A stretch of DNA of 64,000 nt. Origin: Chitinophaga sp. sic0106 (lineage in GTDB: Bacteria; Bacteroidota; Bacteroidia; Chitinophagales; Chitinophagaceae). Within the stretch, counting starts at the first letter, position 1. The number at the start of each line of letters is the position of its first letter. A program made the position numbers and the translations under genes. This document shows, piece after piece, positions 10,701 to 19,544 of this stretch. The stretch spans positions 1-64,000 of the forward strand of contig NZ_JAHUWJ010000013.1 in assembly GCF_019219075.1 (NCBI RefSeq), given 5' to 3'. The notes below the pieces were generated by a model. It saw only the letters and a program-made list of their open reading frames with translations, had not been told where the DNA came from and ran no database searches.

Positions 10701-11930
10701 AAGATAGAGCGTATTCTGTTTAATTTGCTGTCCAATGCGTTCAAGTTCACGCTGGAAGGAGGCAAAATAGTGGTCGCTGTTCAAAAGGCGGAAGGAAAAG
10801 AAGGCTGGTTTGCTATTCATGTGAAAGATACTGGTATAGGGATTCCACAGGACCAGCACGAAAAAATATTTGAACACTTTTTCCAGCACTCCACTCCTGC
10901 TGCGATCATCAATAAAGGTACCGGTATTGGATTATCTATTACCAGGGAGTTTGCAAAAATGCATGGAGGCGACATCACGGTGGACAGTGAGCCAGGACTA
11001 GGCAGCACTTTTACCCTTACCATCCCATTGACCGCCGTTGGCGGGATTGGGACAGAAATACCCTTATTGCCTGCCGCTGAAGATATTGATATAGCGGCGG
11101 CCGACATCTCCCTGGAAACTACACCGGCATCAGCAGCTAACGCCGATATATCTACGGTGTTGATTGTGGAAGACAATGACGATCTGCGTTTTTATTTGAA
11201 AGATAACCTGCGGCTGCAATACCGCGTAATTGAGGCCTGTAACGGCAAGGAGGGATGGCAGAAAGCACTGTCACAACACCCCCAGCTGATTGTGAGTGAT
11301 ATCAGCATGCCTTATATGGATGGTATGGATTTGTGTAAAAAAATCAAGGGCGACAAACGTACGCATCACATTCCATTTATTTTACTGACGGCACTTACCG
11401 GTGAAGAAGAACAATTGAAGGGGCTGGAAACAGGTGCCAATGATTATATTCTGAAGCCATTCAATGTGGAAATACTCCATACCAAAATTAAAAACCTGCT
11501 TTCGCTGAACAATCACGCCAGGGATACCTACTCCAAACAGATAAAGGTAGAAGCGCCGGTTCCGGCAATACAGCTGGAAGACGAGCGGCTGATGAATGAA
11601 ATAACAGCTTACCTGGATAAGTATTTGACCGACACACAGCTGTCGGTAGAGGCGCTGAGCAAGCATGTTGGCATGTCGAGAAGTTCCTTATACAGCAAGG
11701 TACTGGAGCTTACCGGGCAAACGCCGGTGGAGTATATCCGGTCGGTAAAGCTGGAAAAAGCCGCGGTGCTACTGGAGAAAAGCGATATGAACATTGCGCA
11801 GGTTGCCTACACGGTAGGTTTTGCAACACCTAATTATTTTGCCAGGTCATTTAAAGCCAAGTATAACATGTTGCCGTCTGCATATATTCATCTAAAGCGG
11901 AACCCCGATAAGGGTAGGGTCTCCGCGTAG
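7785..11930 (+). CDS. Hybrid two-component system sensor/regulator (HTCS)
   Basis: 1381-residue single-chain sensor kinase and transcription factor, the usual glycan-sensing regulator of Bacteroidota utilisation loci. Order: signal peptide; about 14 two-component-regulator propeller repeats with recurring 'IWIGT..GG' motifs (about 35-690); a Y_Y_Y domain with 'YAYRLEGFEKDWNYTGN' (about 700-780); one membrane helix (about 800-825); HisKA with 'NLSHEFRTPISLI' (His868); a HATPase_c domain with 'DTGIGIPQ' and 'GTGIGLSI'; a receiver domain with phospho-acceptor Asp1172 in 'IVSDISMPYMDG'; and a C-terminal AraC-type helix-turn-helix (about 1275-1375). It is divergent from the GH43-susC-susD operon, its likely target, sensing an oligosaccharide in the periplasm. 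Confidence 0.97.
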   Translation: MTSNQKRPFCYKRHIILIVLLTLYKLSTAQPFHFRALSTSGGIRSSTINAIIKDRFGLMWFATDDGLAQYDGTNFTVYRNKNNDPHSLPANEIPAIYEDRSGTIWIGTSGGSLSMYDRKHDNFLNFPAGQGPNSLGSNVVKAITSDHHGRIWVGHFRGLDIIDPVTKKITPFADAKQQAVNTTIICLFEDSRQRMWIGTNEGLFMLEQQGHSLKKFLHHPANPQSICSNVVRDIKEDKNGNIWVATTDGLCMTNTNLQGFTTYRHAATGSNSISSNSVNALEVDEHNRIWVGSTSGLDLLNPATGQVETLTYDKGNGQTMRLKDVNSIHIDKDGLYWVGTYRNGIIKYDSHLNLFNLVQHDPFNKQGLPASIVTSFAETANGKIYVGTDMGGVALFDPGHKTFEQLGLRSAIKGCEKGIRVVSLLLTQNNQLLVGTFFDGLFVYDIGTGHYKQLTKENSPLLNSNDIFSLTADSKGRIWIGTNGGGFTVLTPQLQLIARYTREPGPNDSTLPLNPYIRDIREDHAGNFWIATHGGGIARLDASLRHFTVYTTYNNHLPGDKIFSILEDKQGNIWVGSYGGGLGLLDKKTNQFVTFTEEDGLLNNNIYKILQDNNGLLWLSTNEGICSFDPGSRKFNNYTFHNSVQHNNFVRGSGILAANGTLYMGGLEGFNYFHPSGLKKNTNAPAVLFTDLRIANRSVKPSPQGPIKENISITDRIDLDYRQNFAISFVGLNYTAPEQNQYAYRLEGFEKDWNYTGNSNTAAYTNLDPGEYVLRVKVSNNDGVWNETGKSIRIIVHPPLWRTTYAYGAYLLVAIGLLLLMRYKGIQKVKKKFAERQQQMEREQERREAARIHELDRLKIKFITNLSHEFRTPISLILGPIDTLIRKEKNDHSFNQLRMIRQNGRRLLNLVNQLLDFRKLEEQELKLQVSDGEFIAFVHEATDSFRDMAERKKISLNFESSVHTMFAQFDHDKIERILFNLLSNAFKFTLEGGKIVVAVQKAEGKEGWFAIHVKDTGIGIPQDQHEKIFEHFFQHSTPAAIINKGTGIGLSITREFAKMHGGDITVDSEPGLGSTFTLTIPLTAVGGIGTEIPLLPAAEDIDIAAADISLETTPASAANADISTVLIVEDNDDLRFYLKDNLRLQYRVIEACNGKEGWQKALSQHPQLIVSDISMPYMDGMDLCKKIKGDKRTHHIPFILLTALTGEEEQLKGLETGANDYILKPFNVEILHTKIKNLLSLNNHARDTYSKQIKVEAPVPAIQLEDERLMNEITAYLDKYLTDTQLSVEALSKHVGMSRSSLYSKVLELTGQTPVEYIRSVKLEKAAVLLEKSDMNIAQVAYTVGFATPNYFARSFKAKYNMLPSAYIHLKRNPDKGRVSA

Positions 11931-12277
11931 CAACGCCGTGCAAACGATCACAGCAGCGACATTTCCTTAACCCGGCCCTGCAGCCACGCAGGGTTTACAT
12001 CTCCCTAAAAACACACTAGATAAGTTTATACGGAAACGCACCTACGAAATTTAACCAATGTACCAAACGGAGGCATATATTGGTTACCTTAGCACCCCTA
12101 TATTGTTAGAATGCAAATGGTGTTAACGAGTATCCCTGTACGTTAGAATCAGGAAACAATCCCGTAATGCTTATATAGGTAATAAAAACCAATACCCCCC
12201 ATTAAGGCGGTGGTAACTTTTCTGTATCGTATTGAAAGCGCCTGAATTTTTTTAGTTAGAAACTATCGCATCAAAGT
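11931..12277. other. Intergenic spacer with a hairpin
   Basis: 347 bp without a credible gene. It holds one stem-loop soon after the HTCS stop, CCCTGC(11976-11981)/GCAGGG(11988-11993) with a 6-nt loop and flanking AACCC/GGGTTT that could extend it. It has only a short T-run, so it is a weak terminator at best. The remaining 280 bp should contain the promoter of the following surface-protein gene; I see no clean TAnnTTTG element there. Confidence 0.4.
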
Positions 12278-15200
12278 ATGGAAGATTTTTACTTTAAATC
12301 TGGCATCAGCCGTTGGCTTGTTTCTTGTGGCAAGTGCTTTTTGTTGTTGCTACTGATAAATTGCTTTAGTATGCAACTGCATGCCACAAACCCTTACAAA
12401 GGCAGATCAGCCCGGGCAAATGCAGCCCCTGTTATTTCCGGGCTGAACGGTAATGCAGTCATGTATGCCGAAGGCAGGGCAGCCGTAATTCTGGACTATG
12501 ACAACAATACTACCGTAACGGATGATTCACCTGTTTTGAGTGGAGGCAATATTACCGTTCAGCCAACCGGCATAACTGATGTAGGAGATGAATGGATACT
12601 GGCCAATACCATCAATATCCAGGTAAATGCCGTAGGGTTAGTTACCTATGGTGGTGGAGCGGTAGCAATGGCGTCTGGTGGTACGGGAGGTACGCCGCTG
12701 GTCATTCAATTTATGGCAGCCGGTGTAACCACTGCAGTAGCGCAGGATTTACTTCGTGCTATCGCCTTCAGATCCACCTCTGATCATCCTACCTTAAATG
12801 GTGCAACACGGTCCGCAAACATTACTATTGACGATGGAGATGGAGGCACCAGCTATCCTTCCCTGGTTGGGGTCAATATTATTCCGGAAAACGATCCACC
12901 TACCATCCAGGCTCCCACACAGCTCAATCTTACGGAGGATGGGACGACCAACCTCACCGGCATTACGATTGCAGATCCGGATGCAGATCCCTCCAATGTA
13001 CAACTTACCTTATCACTTCCCTCCGGTGAAGGCAGGTTTTGGGCCGTAATAACCGAAACCCCCAGAGTGTCCGCGGGTCCCACAATGATTAGTATAACTG
13101 GTAAAGTGGCAGATATCAACACCTACCTGGCGAGTAATTATATCCGGTACACTCCTGCACCTAACCAATATGGGGATGTCAACCTTACCTTAACAGTGTC
13201 CGACAATGGCAATACCGGCACAGGCGGAATTCAAACAGCAGCGGCTACCATCCTGCTGCGGATAAGTGGTGTGAACGATCCAGGCGCAACTCCAACAGTG
13301 CCCACTTCTCCATTTACCGTACCGGAAGATGTACCAACCGCTATCACCCCACTGGCCTTTAGTGATGTGGATGCAGGAATCAATCCCGTTGCCGTCACCT
13401 TCTCTGTTCCGGCAGGCAGGGGCACCTTTACCGCCATTGCCGGCGCAGGTGTAACCGTGATCAATGCTGGCACCAATTCGATGCAATTAATTGGTGCAAT
13501 TTCAGATATCAACGCGTTTTGTGCAGGAAACGGCGTAAGCTATACAACTGCACCCAATGACAACGGCAGTAGCCTTACTGCCACCGTTATATATAACGAC
13601 AACGGTTACACTGGAAGTGGAGGCAACCAAATAAGTACATCTACTTTTAACATCACCATCAAACCGGTAAATGATGCACCTGTGATCACGTCACCAACTG
13701 CTTTGGATTTGCTTATGAATACGACTTTCGTATTTAACCTTGCCAATAGCATCAGCGTAAATGATGTGGATAACGTCAGCGCCCCTATGCGTGTGAAGCT
13801 GCAAGCGACCAATGGCATTATGACCCTCACACCGCTGGGAGGCATAACCTTCATTTCAGGTGGCCCCGGCACTAACGTGGCTGCCATGGAAATACAAGGC
13901 ACACCAGCTAATGTAAATGCTGCTTTGTCGACGCTGATATACAAGCCTGCAGTTAACTACTATGGACCTGCAACGATTACCATCACCGCCGATGACCTGG
14001 GCAATACCGGTGTTACCGGTGTAACCGACCCACAGACCAGCCAACGGGTGGTGAATATCAACGTTATTCCCAACTTTCCTGCGATTACCAGTGTATCGGC
14101 CATTAACAGTGACGGTGCTTACAAACAAGGCCAGGCTATTGAGGTTACACTAACATTCGACGTACCGGTATTCGTAACAGGTAACCCGCAGCTCACACTG
14201 GAAACCGGCAGCACCGACCGTACAGCGAATTACCAAAGCGGCAGCGGCACCAACACCCTTAGCTTTACCTATACGGTGCAGCCGGGAGATGTGTCCGCCG
14301 ACCTGGACTATACCCTCAGTACAGCATTGGGACTCAATGGAGGCAGCATAAAAAGTGTCACTACTGCTGATGCGCAGCTCACACTGCCCGCACCAGGCAC
14401 TGCAGGGTCACTGGGAGCCAACAAGAATATTATCATAGATGGAGTGGCTCCAACCATAGCAGCTGTAGTGATGCCACCATTCGATACCTACCGTGCCGGT
14501 CAGGTACTTACTTTCCTGGTAAAAACATCCGAAAAAATGGCAATAACGGGAACGCCTATCCTCAGTTTAGTAATCGGTACCGATATTGTGAGTGCCGACT
14601 ATAAAAGCGGTACCGGCACTGATAGCCTCTTCTTTGATTACCAGGTTAAACCCGGCGATATGGACGCAGATGGTATCGATGTGATTTCAATATTTCCTAA
14701 CAAAGGTACCATCAAAGATATAGCAGGTAATTCACTGATTTTATCACTCCTGAACGTTGGCCCTACTTACGGGCTGAAGATAGACGCTTTAGCGCCGGTG
14801 GTGAGCAGTGTAACTGTACCAGCCAGCAAAACATACATGGCCGGAGAAATATTAAACTTCACGGTTAACACATCTGAGGAGGTCAGGGTAATAGGTAGGC
14901 CAACGCTTACACTCACCATTGGAAGCACCACCGTACAAGCCACCTATATTTCCGGGGCCGCCACCAGCGGATTGAAATTCGCCTACCAGGTACAAACCGG
15001 TGAAGTAGATACGGATGGAATAACAATAACGGCGCTATCACCCGATGGTGGCACCTTAGAGGACTTTATGGGCAACACCATGGACCTCACGCTACACGGC
15101 GTGGAAAATACCAGCGGGGTGAAAGTTGACGCTGCTCCGCCGGCAATCACTGCCGGACAAGTATTCAGCGTGAATGAAAACAGTGCTGCCGGTACTATCG

Positions 15201-16573
15201 TAGGCACCGTTGCCGGTAATGATCCTGGATCTGCGGGCACACTACAACAATGGACCATTACCAATAACGTAAATACAGATGGTGATACTAATCCGGCCTT
15301 TGTGATCAACCCGGCTACAGGCGTTGTTACGGTGAACGATGCCGGTGACCTGGATTACGAAAAAAATACCAGCTTCACCCTCACCCTTACCGTCAGCGAT
15401 GGCTTGAACACCAGCGCTCCTGCAACGGTAAGAATAGATCTGAACAACCTACTGGAAGGCCCTACTGGCTTAAATTTCGTACCTGTAACATTAACAGAAA
15501 ACAACACTATCAGCAGCATTGCCGGTAATTTATCCGCTACTGCTGATGAGGCCGGAAGCATATTTACCTACTCACTGGTACCCGGTAACGGCAGTGAAGA
15601 CAACAGCGCATTCCGCATCAATGGCACACAGCTATTGGCCAGCCAGGTGTTTGATTATGAAGCAAAGTCCAGTTACAACATCCGCATACGTGTAAGTTCA
15701 CAAAGCAATGAATTCCTGGAGAAAGCCTTCGTGATCAACATCGCCGATGTAAACGAAGCCCCTACCCTTGGCGCCATCGGGTCAGCCAACTATTGCGCCG
15801 CTCCCGATGAAATCAGCATCCCGCTCTCCAACATAACAGCAGGCCCTGAAGCAGGACAAACAACTACCGTATCAGCCACCAACAGCAATAATGCGCTGTT
15901 CTCCGCCTTTACCGTAATAAACAATGCCCTGCGCTTCACCTTTGTACCAGGCGCCTCCGGCACCGCCAGTGTAACCGTTACCGTTAAAGACAACGGCGGT
16001 ACAGCAAATGGTGGTACTGACCAGGTACAGCAAACATTTGACGTCAGCGTAACCAGCATCAATAAGCCGGTAATTACCAGCAATAAAGGCTTACAGGTAT
16101 CCAAAGGCGATATCGTTACGCTCACCGCTACCGGTGCCGCCACGTACAGCTGGACTGCTGATCATCCGCAGAGCATCCTCGGCGAACAAAACAGTAATGT
16201 AGCCACTGTAAGGCCGCAGGAAAAAACGGTGTACACCGTGACCGCTGCCAACAGCGCAGGATGTACAGCAGAAGCCACTATTACCATTGATGTGAAGGAT
16301 GACTTCAAAGTAGAAGCCACCAACATCCTTACGCCCAACGGTGATGGCATCAACGATCGCTTCGTGATCAGAAATATCGACAGCTACCCGGATAATGAGC
16401 TGAAAGTATTTGATCGCGCCGGCCGCCTCGTATTCTCCAAACGCAGCTATCAGAATGAATGGACGGGTACCGTAAACGGACAAACGCTCGCGGAAGGCAC
16501 CTACTATTACCTGCTGGACTTTGGCAAAGGCTTGCCTAAAGTAAAAGGCTATATTACGATAGTAAAACAATAG
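12278..16573 (+). CDS. Large cadherin/Ig-like repeat protein with T9SS type B C-terminal domain
   Basis: 1431-residue secreted surface protein. A long signal peptide is followed by calcium-binding cadherin-like/tandem Ig repeats. These include three with 'ND.G.TG.GG' loops (about 60-620), three consecutive repeats sharing 'F.V..SE...' and 'Y.SG' blocks (about 610-950), cadherin-like units with 'FSVNENSAAGTIVGTV' (about 955-1180), and an Ig-like 'YSWTADHPQS' unit. The last ~85 residues ('NILTPNGDGINDRFVI' to 'KGYITIVKQ') are the gliding-motility-associated (CHU_C, type B) sorting domain used by type IX secretion. The role is probably adhesion or matrix; no enzyme domain is seen. It is flanked by a strong terminator and forms its own transcription unit. 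Confidence 0.9.
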   Translation: MEDFYFKSGISRWLVSCGKCFLLLLLINCFSMQLHATNPYKGRSARANAAPVISGLNGNAVMYAEGRAAVILDYDNNTTVTDDSPVLSGGNITVQPTGITDVGDEWILANTINIQVNAVGLVTYGGGAVAMASGGTGGTPLVIQFMAAGVTTAVAQDLLRAIAFRSTSDHPTLNGATRSANITIDDGDGGTSYPSLVGVNIIPENDPPTIQAPTQLNLTEDGTTNLTGITIADPDADPSNVQLTLSLPSGEGRFWAVITETPRVSAGPTMISITGKVADINTYLASNYIRYTPAPNQYGDVNLTLTVSDNGNTGTGGIQTAAATILLRISGVNDPGATPTVPTSPFTVPEDVPTAITPLAFSDVDAGINPVAVTFSVPAGRGTFTAIAGAGVTVINAGTNSMQLIGAISDINAFCAGNGVSYTTAPNDNGSSLTATVIYNDNGYTGSGGNQISTSTFNITIKPVNDAPVITSPTALDLLMNTTFVFNLANSISVNDVDNVSAPMRVKLQATNGIMTLTPLGGITFISGGPGTNVAAMEIQGTPANVNAALSTLIYKPAVNYYGPATITITADDLGNTGVTGVTDPQTSQRVVNINVIPNFPAITSVSAINSDGAYKQGQAIEVTLTFDVPVFVTGNPQLTLETGSTDRTANYQSGSGTNTLSFTYTVQPGDVSADLDYTLSTALGLNGGSIKSVTTADAQLTLPAPGTAGSLGANKNIIIDGVAPTIAAVVMPPFDTYRAGQVLTFLVKTSEKMAITGTPILSLVIGTDIVSADYKSGTGTDSLFFDYQVKPGDMDADGIDVISIFPNKGTIKDIAGNSLILSLLNVGPTYGLKIDALAPVVSSVTVPASKTYMAGEILNFTVNTSEEVRVIGRPTLTLTIGSTTVQATYISGAATSGLKFAYQVQTGEVDTDGITITALSPDGGTLEDFMGNTMDLTLHGVENTSGVKVDAAPPAITAGQVFSVNENSAAGTIVGTVAGNDPGSAGTLQQWTITNNVNTDGDTNPAFVINPATGVVTVNDAGDLDYEKNTSFTLTLTVSDGLNTSAPATVRIDLNNLLEGPTGLNFVPVTLTENNTISSIAGNLSATADEAGSIFTYSLVPGNGSEDNSAFRINGTQLLASQVFDYEAKSSYNIRIRVSSQSNEFLEKAFVINIADVNEAPTLGAIGSANYCAAPDEISIPLSNITAGPEAGQTTTVSATNSNNALFSAFTVINNALRFTFVPGASGTASVTVTVKDNGGTANGGTDQVQQTFDVSVTSINKPVITSNKGLQVSKGDIVTLTATGAATYSWTADHPQSILGEQNSNVATVRPQEKTVYTVTAANSAGCTAEATITIDVKDDFKVEATNILTPNGDGINDRFVIRNIDSYPDNELKVFDRAGRLVFSKRSYQNEWTGTVNGQTLAEGTYYYLLDFGKGLPKVKGYITIVKQ

Positions 16574-16594
16574 CAAACAAGTAACCACTATATG

Positions 16595-16625
16595 AAAATG
16601 GCTGTCCACCCCGGACAGCCATTTT
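16595..16625 (+). terminator. Rho-independent terminator after the T9SS surface protein
   Basis: A perfect 13-bp stem AAAATGGCTGTCC/GGACAGCCATTTT with a 5-nt loop, 22 nt past the stop. The A-tract/T-tract symmetry allows it to work in either direction. The rest of the 342-bp gap up to 16915 contains no clear gene; it holds a small CCTGA/TCAGG hairpin near 16710 and one GGACAATG half-site at 16782-16789. Confidence 0.85.
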
Positions 16626-16915
16626 AATTCACCCTATGATGTTTTTTTCACCAATAATAACACTGTGTTAACCTCCTTGATGCGGCTTCCCTAAAGGTTC
16701 TATATATTGCCCTGACATGTTATGATCAGGACCTGGCAGGAAAATATTGCAGTGAACAATGATAGTAATGCCTTTAAGGTGGACAATGACCGCTTTTAAA
16801 GCGAAAGACAAAACATTCATCCGGCGAAGCACTACACATGGCCCATTCCTCAAACGGCGCCGGACAAAAACTAAAATCTGGTACAAACAAGTGCCTGGAA
16901 ATAAACCCTGATTTT

Positions 16916-19534
16916 ATGAGCATTGAAAGAAGAAAATTCTTAAGAAATATTGGTCTAACGATGGCGGGCGTACTTACGGTACGCCTGCCAGTATTGGGTA
17001 GTATGCTGCCCGCACCGTTAGCGCAGCCGGATGCCTCCTGGATCAAATCTCTCTACGAAAGAGGTAACGTAACCACCTACCTCAAAAGTAAAAATGAACT
17101 GCAATACATTGGCATGCCGGTGGGCGGTATCATGTGTGGTACCGTATACCTGGGTGGCGATGGGCGCCTGTGGCTCTGGGATATCTTTAACAGGAACCAG
17201 GAAGGCATAGAGCCCAAGGTGGTGAGTTACAATGCAAATGTGCTGGATGGCGGCAAAAAGGTGCGCTCCCGCGATGGCGCCTGCTATATTGCACCGTCAA
17301 AGGATATACGCCCGCTGGACCAGGGCTTTGCCCTGCAGCTCAGCTGGGGCAATCAAACCATTGTACGCAGGTTTGACGAGGCCAGCTGGCCCGAAATCAG
17401 TTTTGAGGCCACCTATCCTATAGCCACTATCCGTTATATAGACCCGGCGCTGCCAGTGGCGATTACATTGGAAGCTTTTTCTCCGTTCATCCCGCTGAAT
17501 GCCGATGATTCCGGATTACCGGTCACCATCCTCTCCTACCAGATACACAATACAGCCCAGGTGCCGGTAACTGCCACCATATTGGGATGGCTGGAAAACA
17601 AAACCGCTATCTACTCCGCAGGTGACGCGCACGAGCGGGTAAACATCATCGTGAAAAACAAGAACTGGCAGGGTATTCATGAAACAGTACGTACTAAAAC
17701 CGGCAGCAATGAAGCGTTCAGTAAAAAATCTGATTACGGAAGCTTTTCCATTGCAGCAGCAGGCAGTAAAGTACTGCTGAATACAGCTATGCCCCAGGGG
17801 GATCATATCTTCCGCACAGTGACGACTAAACAGGCAGTGAAGCCTGTCAGCGAAAAGCTCACCGGCTCCGTGGCTACCCGGCACACTATACTACCGGGCA
17901 AGACTATACGTACCGACTTTGCCATCAGCTGGCACGCTGCCAACCTGCATTTCAAAGGTATACAGGGCGAAGGGCGCTACTATGCAAATAAATACAAAGA
18001 CGCTGCCGCCGTGATGACGTATGTGCAAAACAACCATGACCGCCTCACCCGCGAAAGCCGCTTATGGAAAGATACCTGGTACGATGCCTCCCTTCCCTGG
18101 TGGTTTATGGAGCGCACCTTCCTCAACATCTCCACCCTGGCGACCACTACAGCACACCGCTTTAGCTCCGGCCGCTTTTACGCCTGGGAAGGTGTGGGCG
18201 CCTGTGAGGGCACCTGCACACACGTATGGCAGTATGCACAGGCGGTAGGCCGCATATTCCCGGCCTTGGAGCGTGATACCCGCGAGCGCGTGGACCTCGG
18301 CATAGGCATGATGCCGGATGGCGGCATACTGTTTCGCGGAGAAGCAGAAAAGCGCCCCGCCATCGACGGGCAGGCAGGCACCGTACTGCGCATTTACCGC
18401 GAGCACCAGATGAGCAGCAACAACGACTTCCTTCAAAGAAACTGGCCGCAGATTAAGAAAGCTACCTTATTCCTCATTCATCAGGACCGCAACGGAGATG
18501 GTATGACGGACACGCCCATGGAAAATACGCTCGATGCGGTGTGGGATGGTGAAATCGCCTGGATTGTTGGGCTCACCATTGCCGCTGTACAGGCAGCAGC
18601 GCTGATGGCCAAAGAGATGAATGACGCTGATTTCGCAGCTATCTGTAACGACTATACGGAGAAAGGAAAACGTAACATGGAAACGCAGCTCTTCAACGGC
18701 GAATACTTCATTCATCAACCAGATAAAACAAAAGGCAGGTCAGTGATAGGTTCTTACAACACCTGCCACATCGACCAGGTATATGGCCAGAGCTGGGCAT
18801 TCCAGGTAGGCATGGACCGGGTGATAGACCGGGAAAAAACGTTATCGGCACTGAAAGCATTGTATAAATATAATTTTAAGGCAGATGTGGGCCCCTACAT
18901 TGCAGCACACCCGGGAGGCCGGCCATATGCCCTCCCCGGCGAAGGTGGTATGATACTGAACACCAATCCGCATAACGAAGAATTTCCATTTGGCGTAAAA
19001 AATGCCTGGCAGCTGGGTTACTTCAATGAATGCATGAGCGGCTTTGAACACCAGGTGGCAGCGCATATGATGGCGGAAGGGATGACGGATGAAGCGCTCA
19101 CGCTCACCCGCGCTATTCACGACAGATACCATGCGGTCAAACGTAATCCGTTTAACGAAATTGAATGCAGTGATCACTATGCCCGCGCCATGGCCAGCTA
19201 CGGTACATTCGTTACGGCCTGCGGCTTCCAGTACCATGGCCCAAAAGGCTTCATTGCCTTTGCACCAGCCATGCATGCAGAAGATTTCAAAGCGCCTTTT
19301 GTAACCGCAGCAGGCTGGGGTACGTATACACAAAAAGGTAAGCAACATACCCTGCAACTGAAATATGGGAGTTTGCGATTACAAACACTTCGATTCCAGG
19401 CCAGCGGCGTAAAACAGATACTTGCAGGCACACAGCCGGTGGCATTTAAAGAAAAGAACGGTTATGTGACCATTCAGCTGGATAAGCCACTACAGCTGAA
19501 AGCCGGGCAACAGTTTCAACTTTCAATTGTATAA
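16916..19534 (+). CDS. GH116 family glycosidase (GBA2-like), Tat-exported
   Basis: 872-residue glycoside hydrolase of the GH116/non-lysosomal glucosylceramidase type, probably a beta-glucosidase or beta-xylosidase. The start at 16916 gives a twin-arginine signal peptide (MSIERRKFLRNIG then a hydrophobic run); the upstream in-frame Met at 16838 adds 26 residues that fit poorly. The N-terminal GBA2 beta-sandwich (about 40-370) shows 'MPVGGIMCGTVYLGGDGRLW', and the (alpha/alpha)6 catalytic domain (about 400-800) shows 'CEGTCTHVWQYAQA' and 'HIDQVYGQSWAF', both family signatures. Tat export implies folding in the cytoplasm before periplasmic delivery. It is convergent with the next gene, 10 bp apart. 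The substrate is not readable. Confidence 0.9.
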   Translation: MSIERRKFLRNIGLTMAGVLTVRLPVLGSMLPAPLAQPDASWIKSLYERGNVTTYLKSKNELQYIGMPVGGIMCGTVYLGGDGRLWLWDIFNRNQEGIEPKVVSYNANVLDGGKKVRSRDGACYIAPSKDIRPLDQGFALQLSWGNQTIVRRFDEASWPEISFEATYPIATIRYIDPALPVAITLEAFSPFIPLNADDSGLPVTILSYQIHNTAQVPVTATILGWLENKTAIYSAGDAHERVNIIVKNKNWQGIHETVRTKTGSNEAFSKKSDYGSFSIAAAGSKVLLNTAMPQGDHIFRTVTTKQAVKPVSEKLTGSVATRHTILPGKTIRTDFAISWHAANLHFKGIQGEGRYYANKYKDAAAVMTYVQNNHDRLTRESRLWKDTWYDASLPWWFMERTFLNISTLATTTAHRFSSGRFYAWEGVGACEGTCTHVWQYAQAVGRIFPALERDTRERVDLGIGMMPDGGILFRGEAEKRPAIDGQAGTVLRIYREHQMSSNNDFLQRNWPQIKKATLFLIHQDRNGDGMTDTPMENTLDAVWDGEIAWIVGLTIAAVQAAALMAKEMNDADFAAICNDYTEKGKRNMETQLFNGEYFIHQPDKTKGRSVIGSYNTCHIDQVYGQSWAFQVGMDRVIDREKTLSALKALYKYNFKADVGPYIAAHPGGRPYALPGEGGMILNTNPHNEEFPFGVKNAWQLGYFNECMSGFEHQVAAHMMAEGMTDEALTLTRAIHDRYHAVKRNPFNEIECSDHYARAMASYGTFVTACGFQYHGPKGFIAFAPAMHAEDFKAPFVTAAGWGTYTQKGKQHTLQLKYGSLRLQTLRFQASGVKQILAGTQPVAFKEKNGYVTIQLDKPLQLKAGQQFQLSIV

Positions 19535-19544
19535 TACATGCCTG

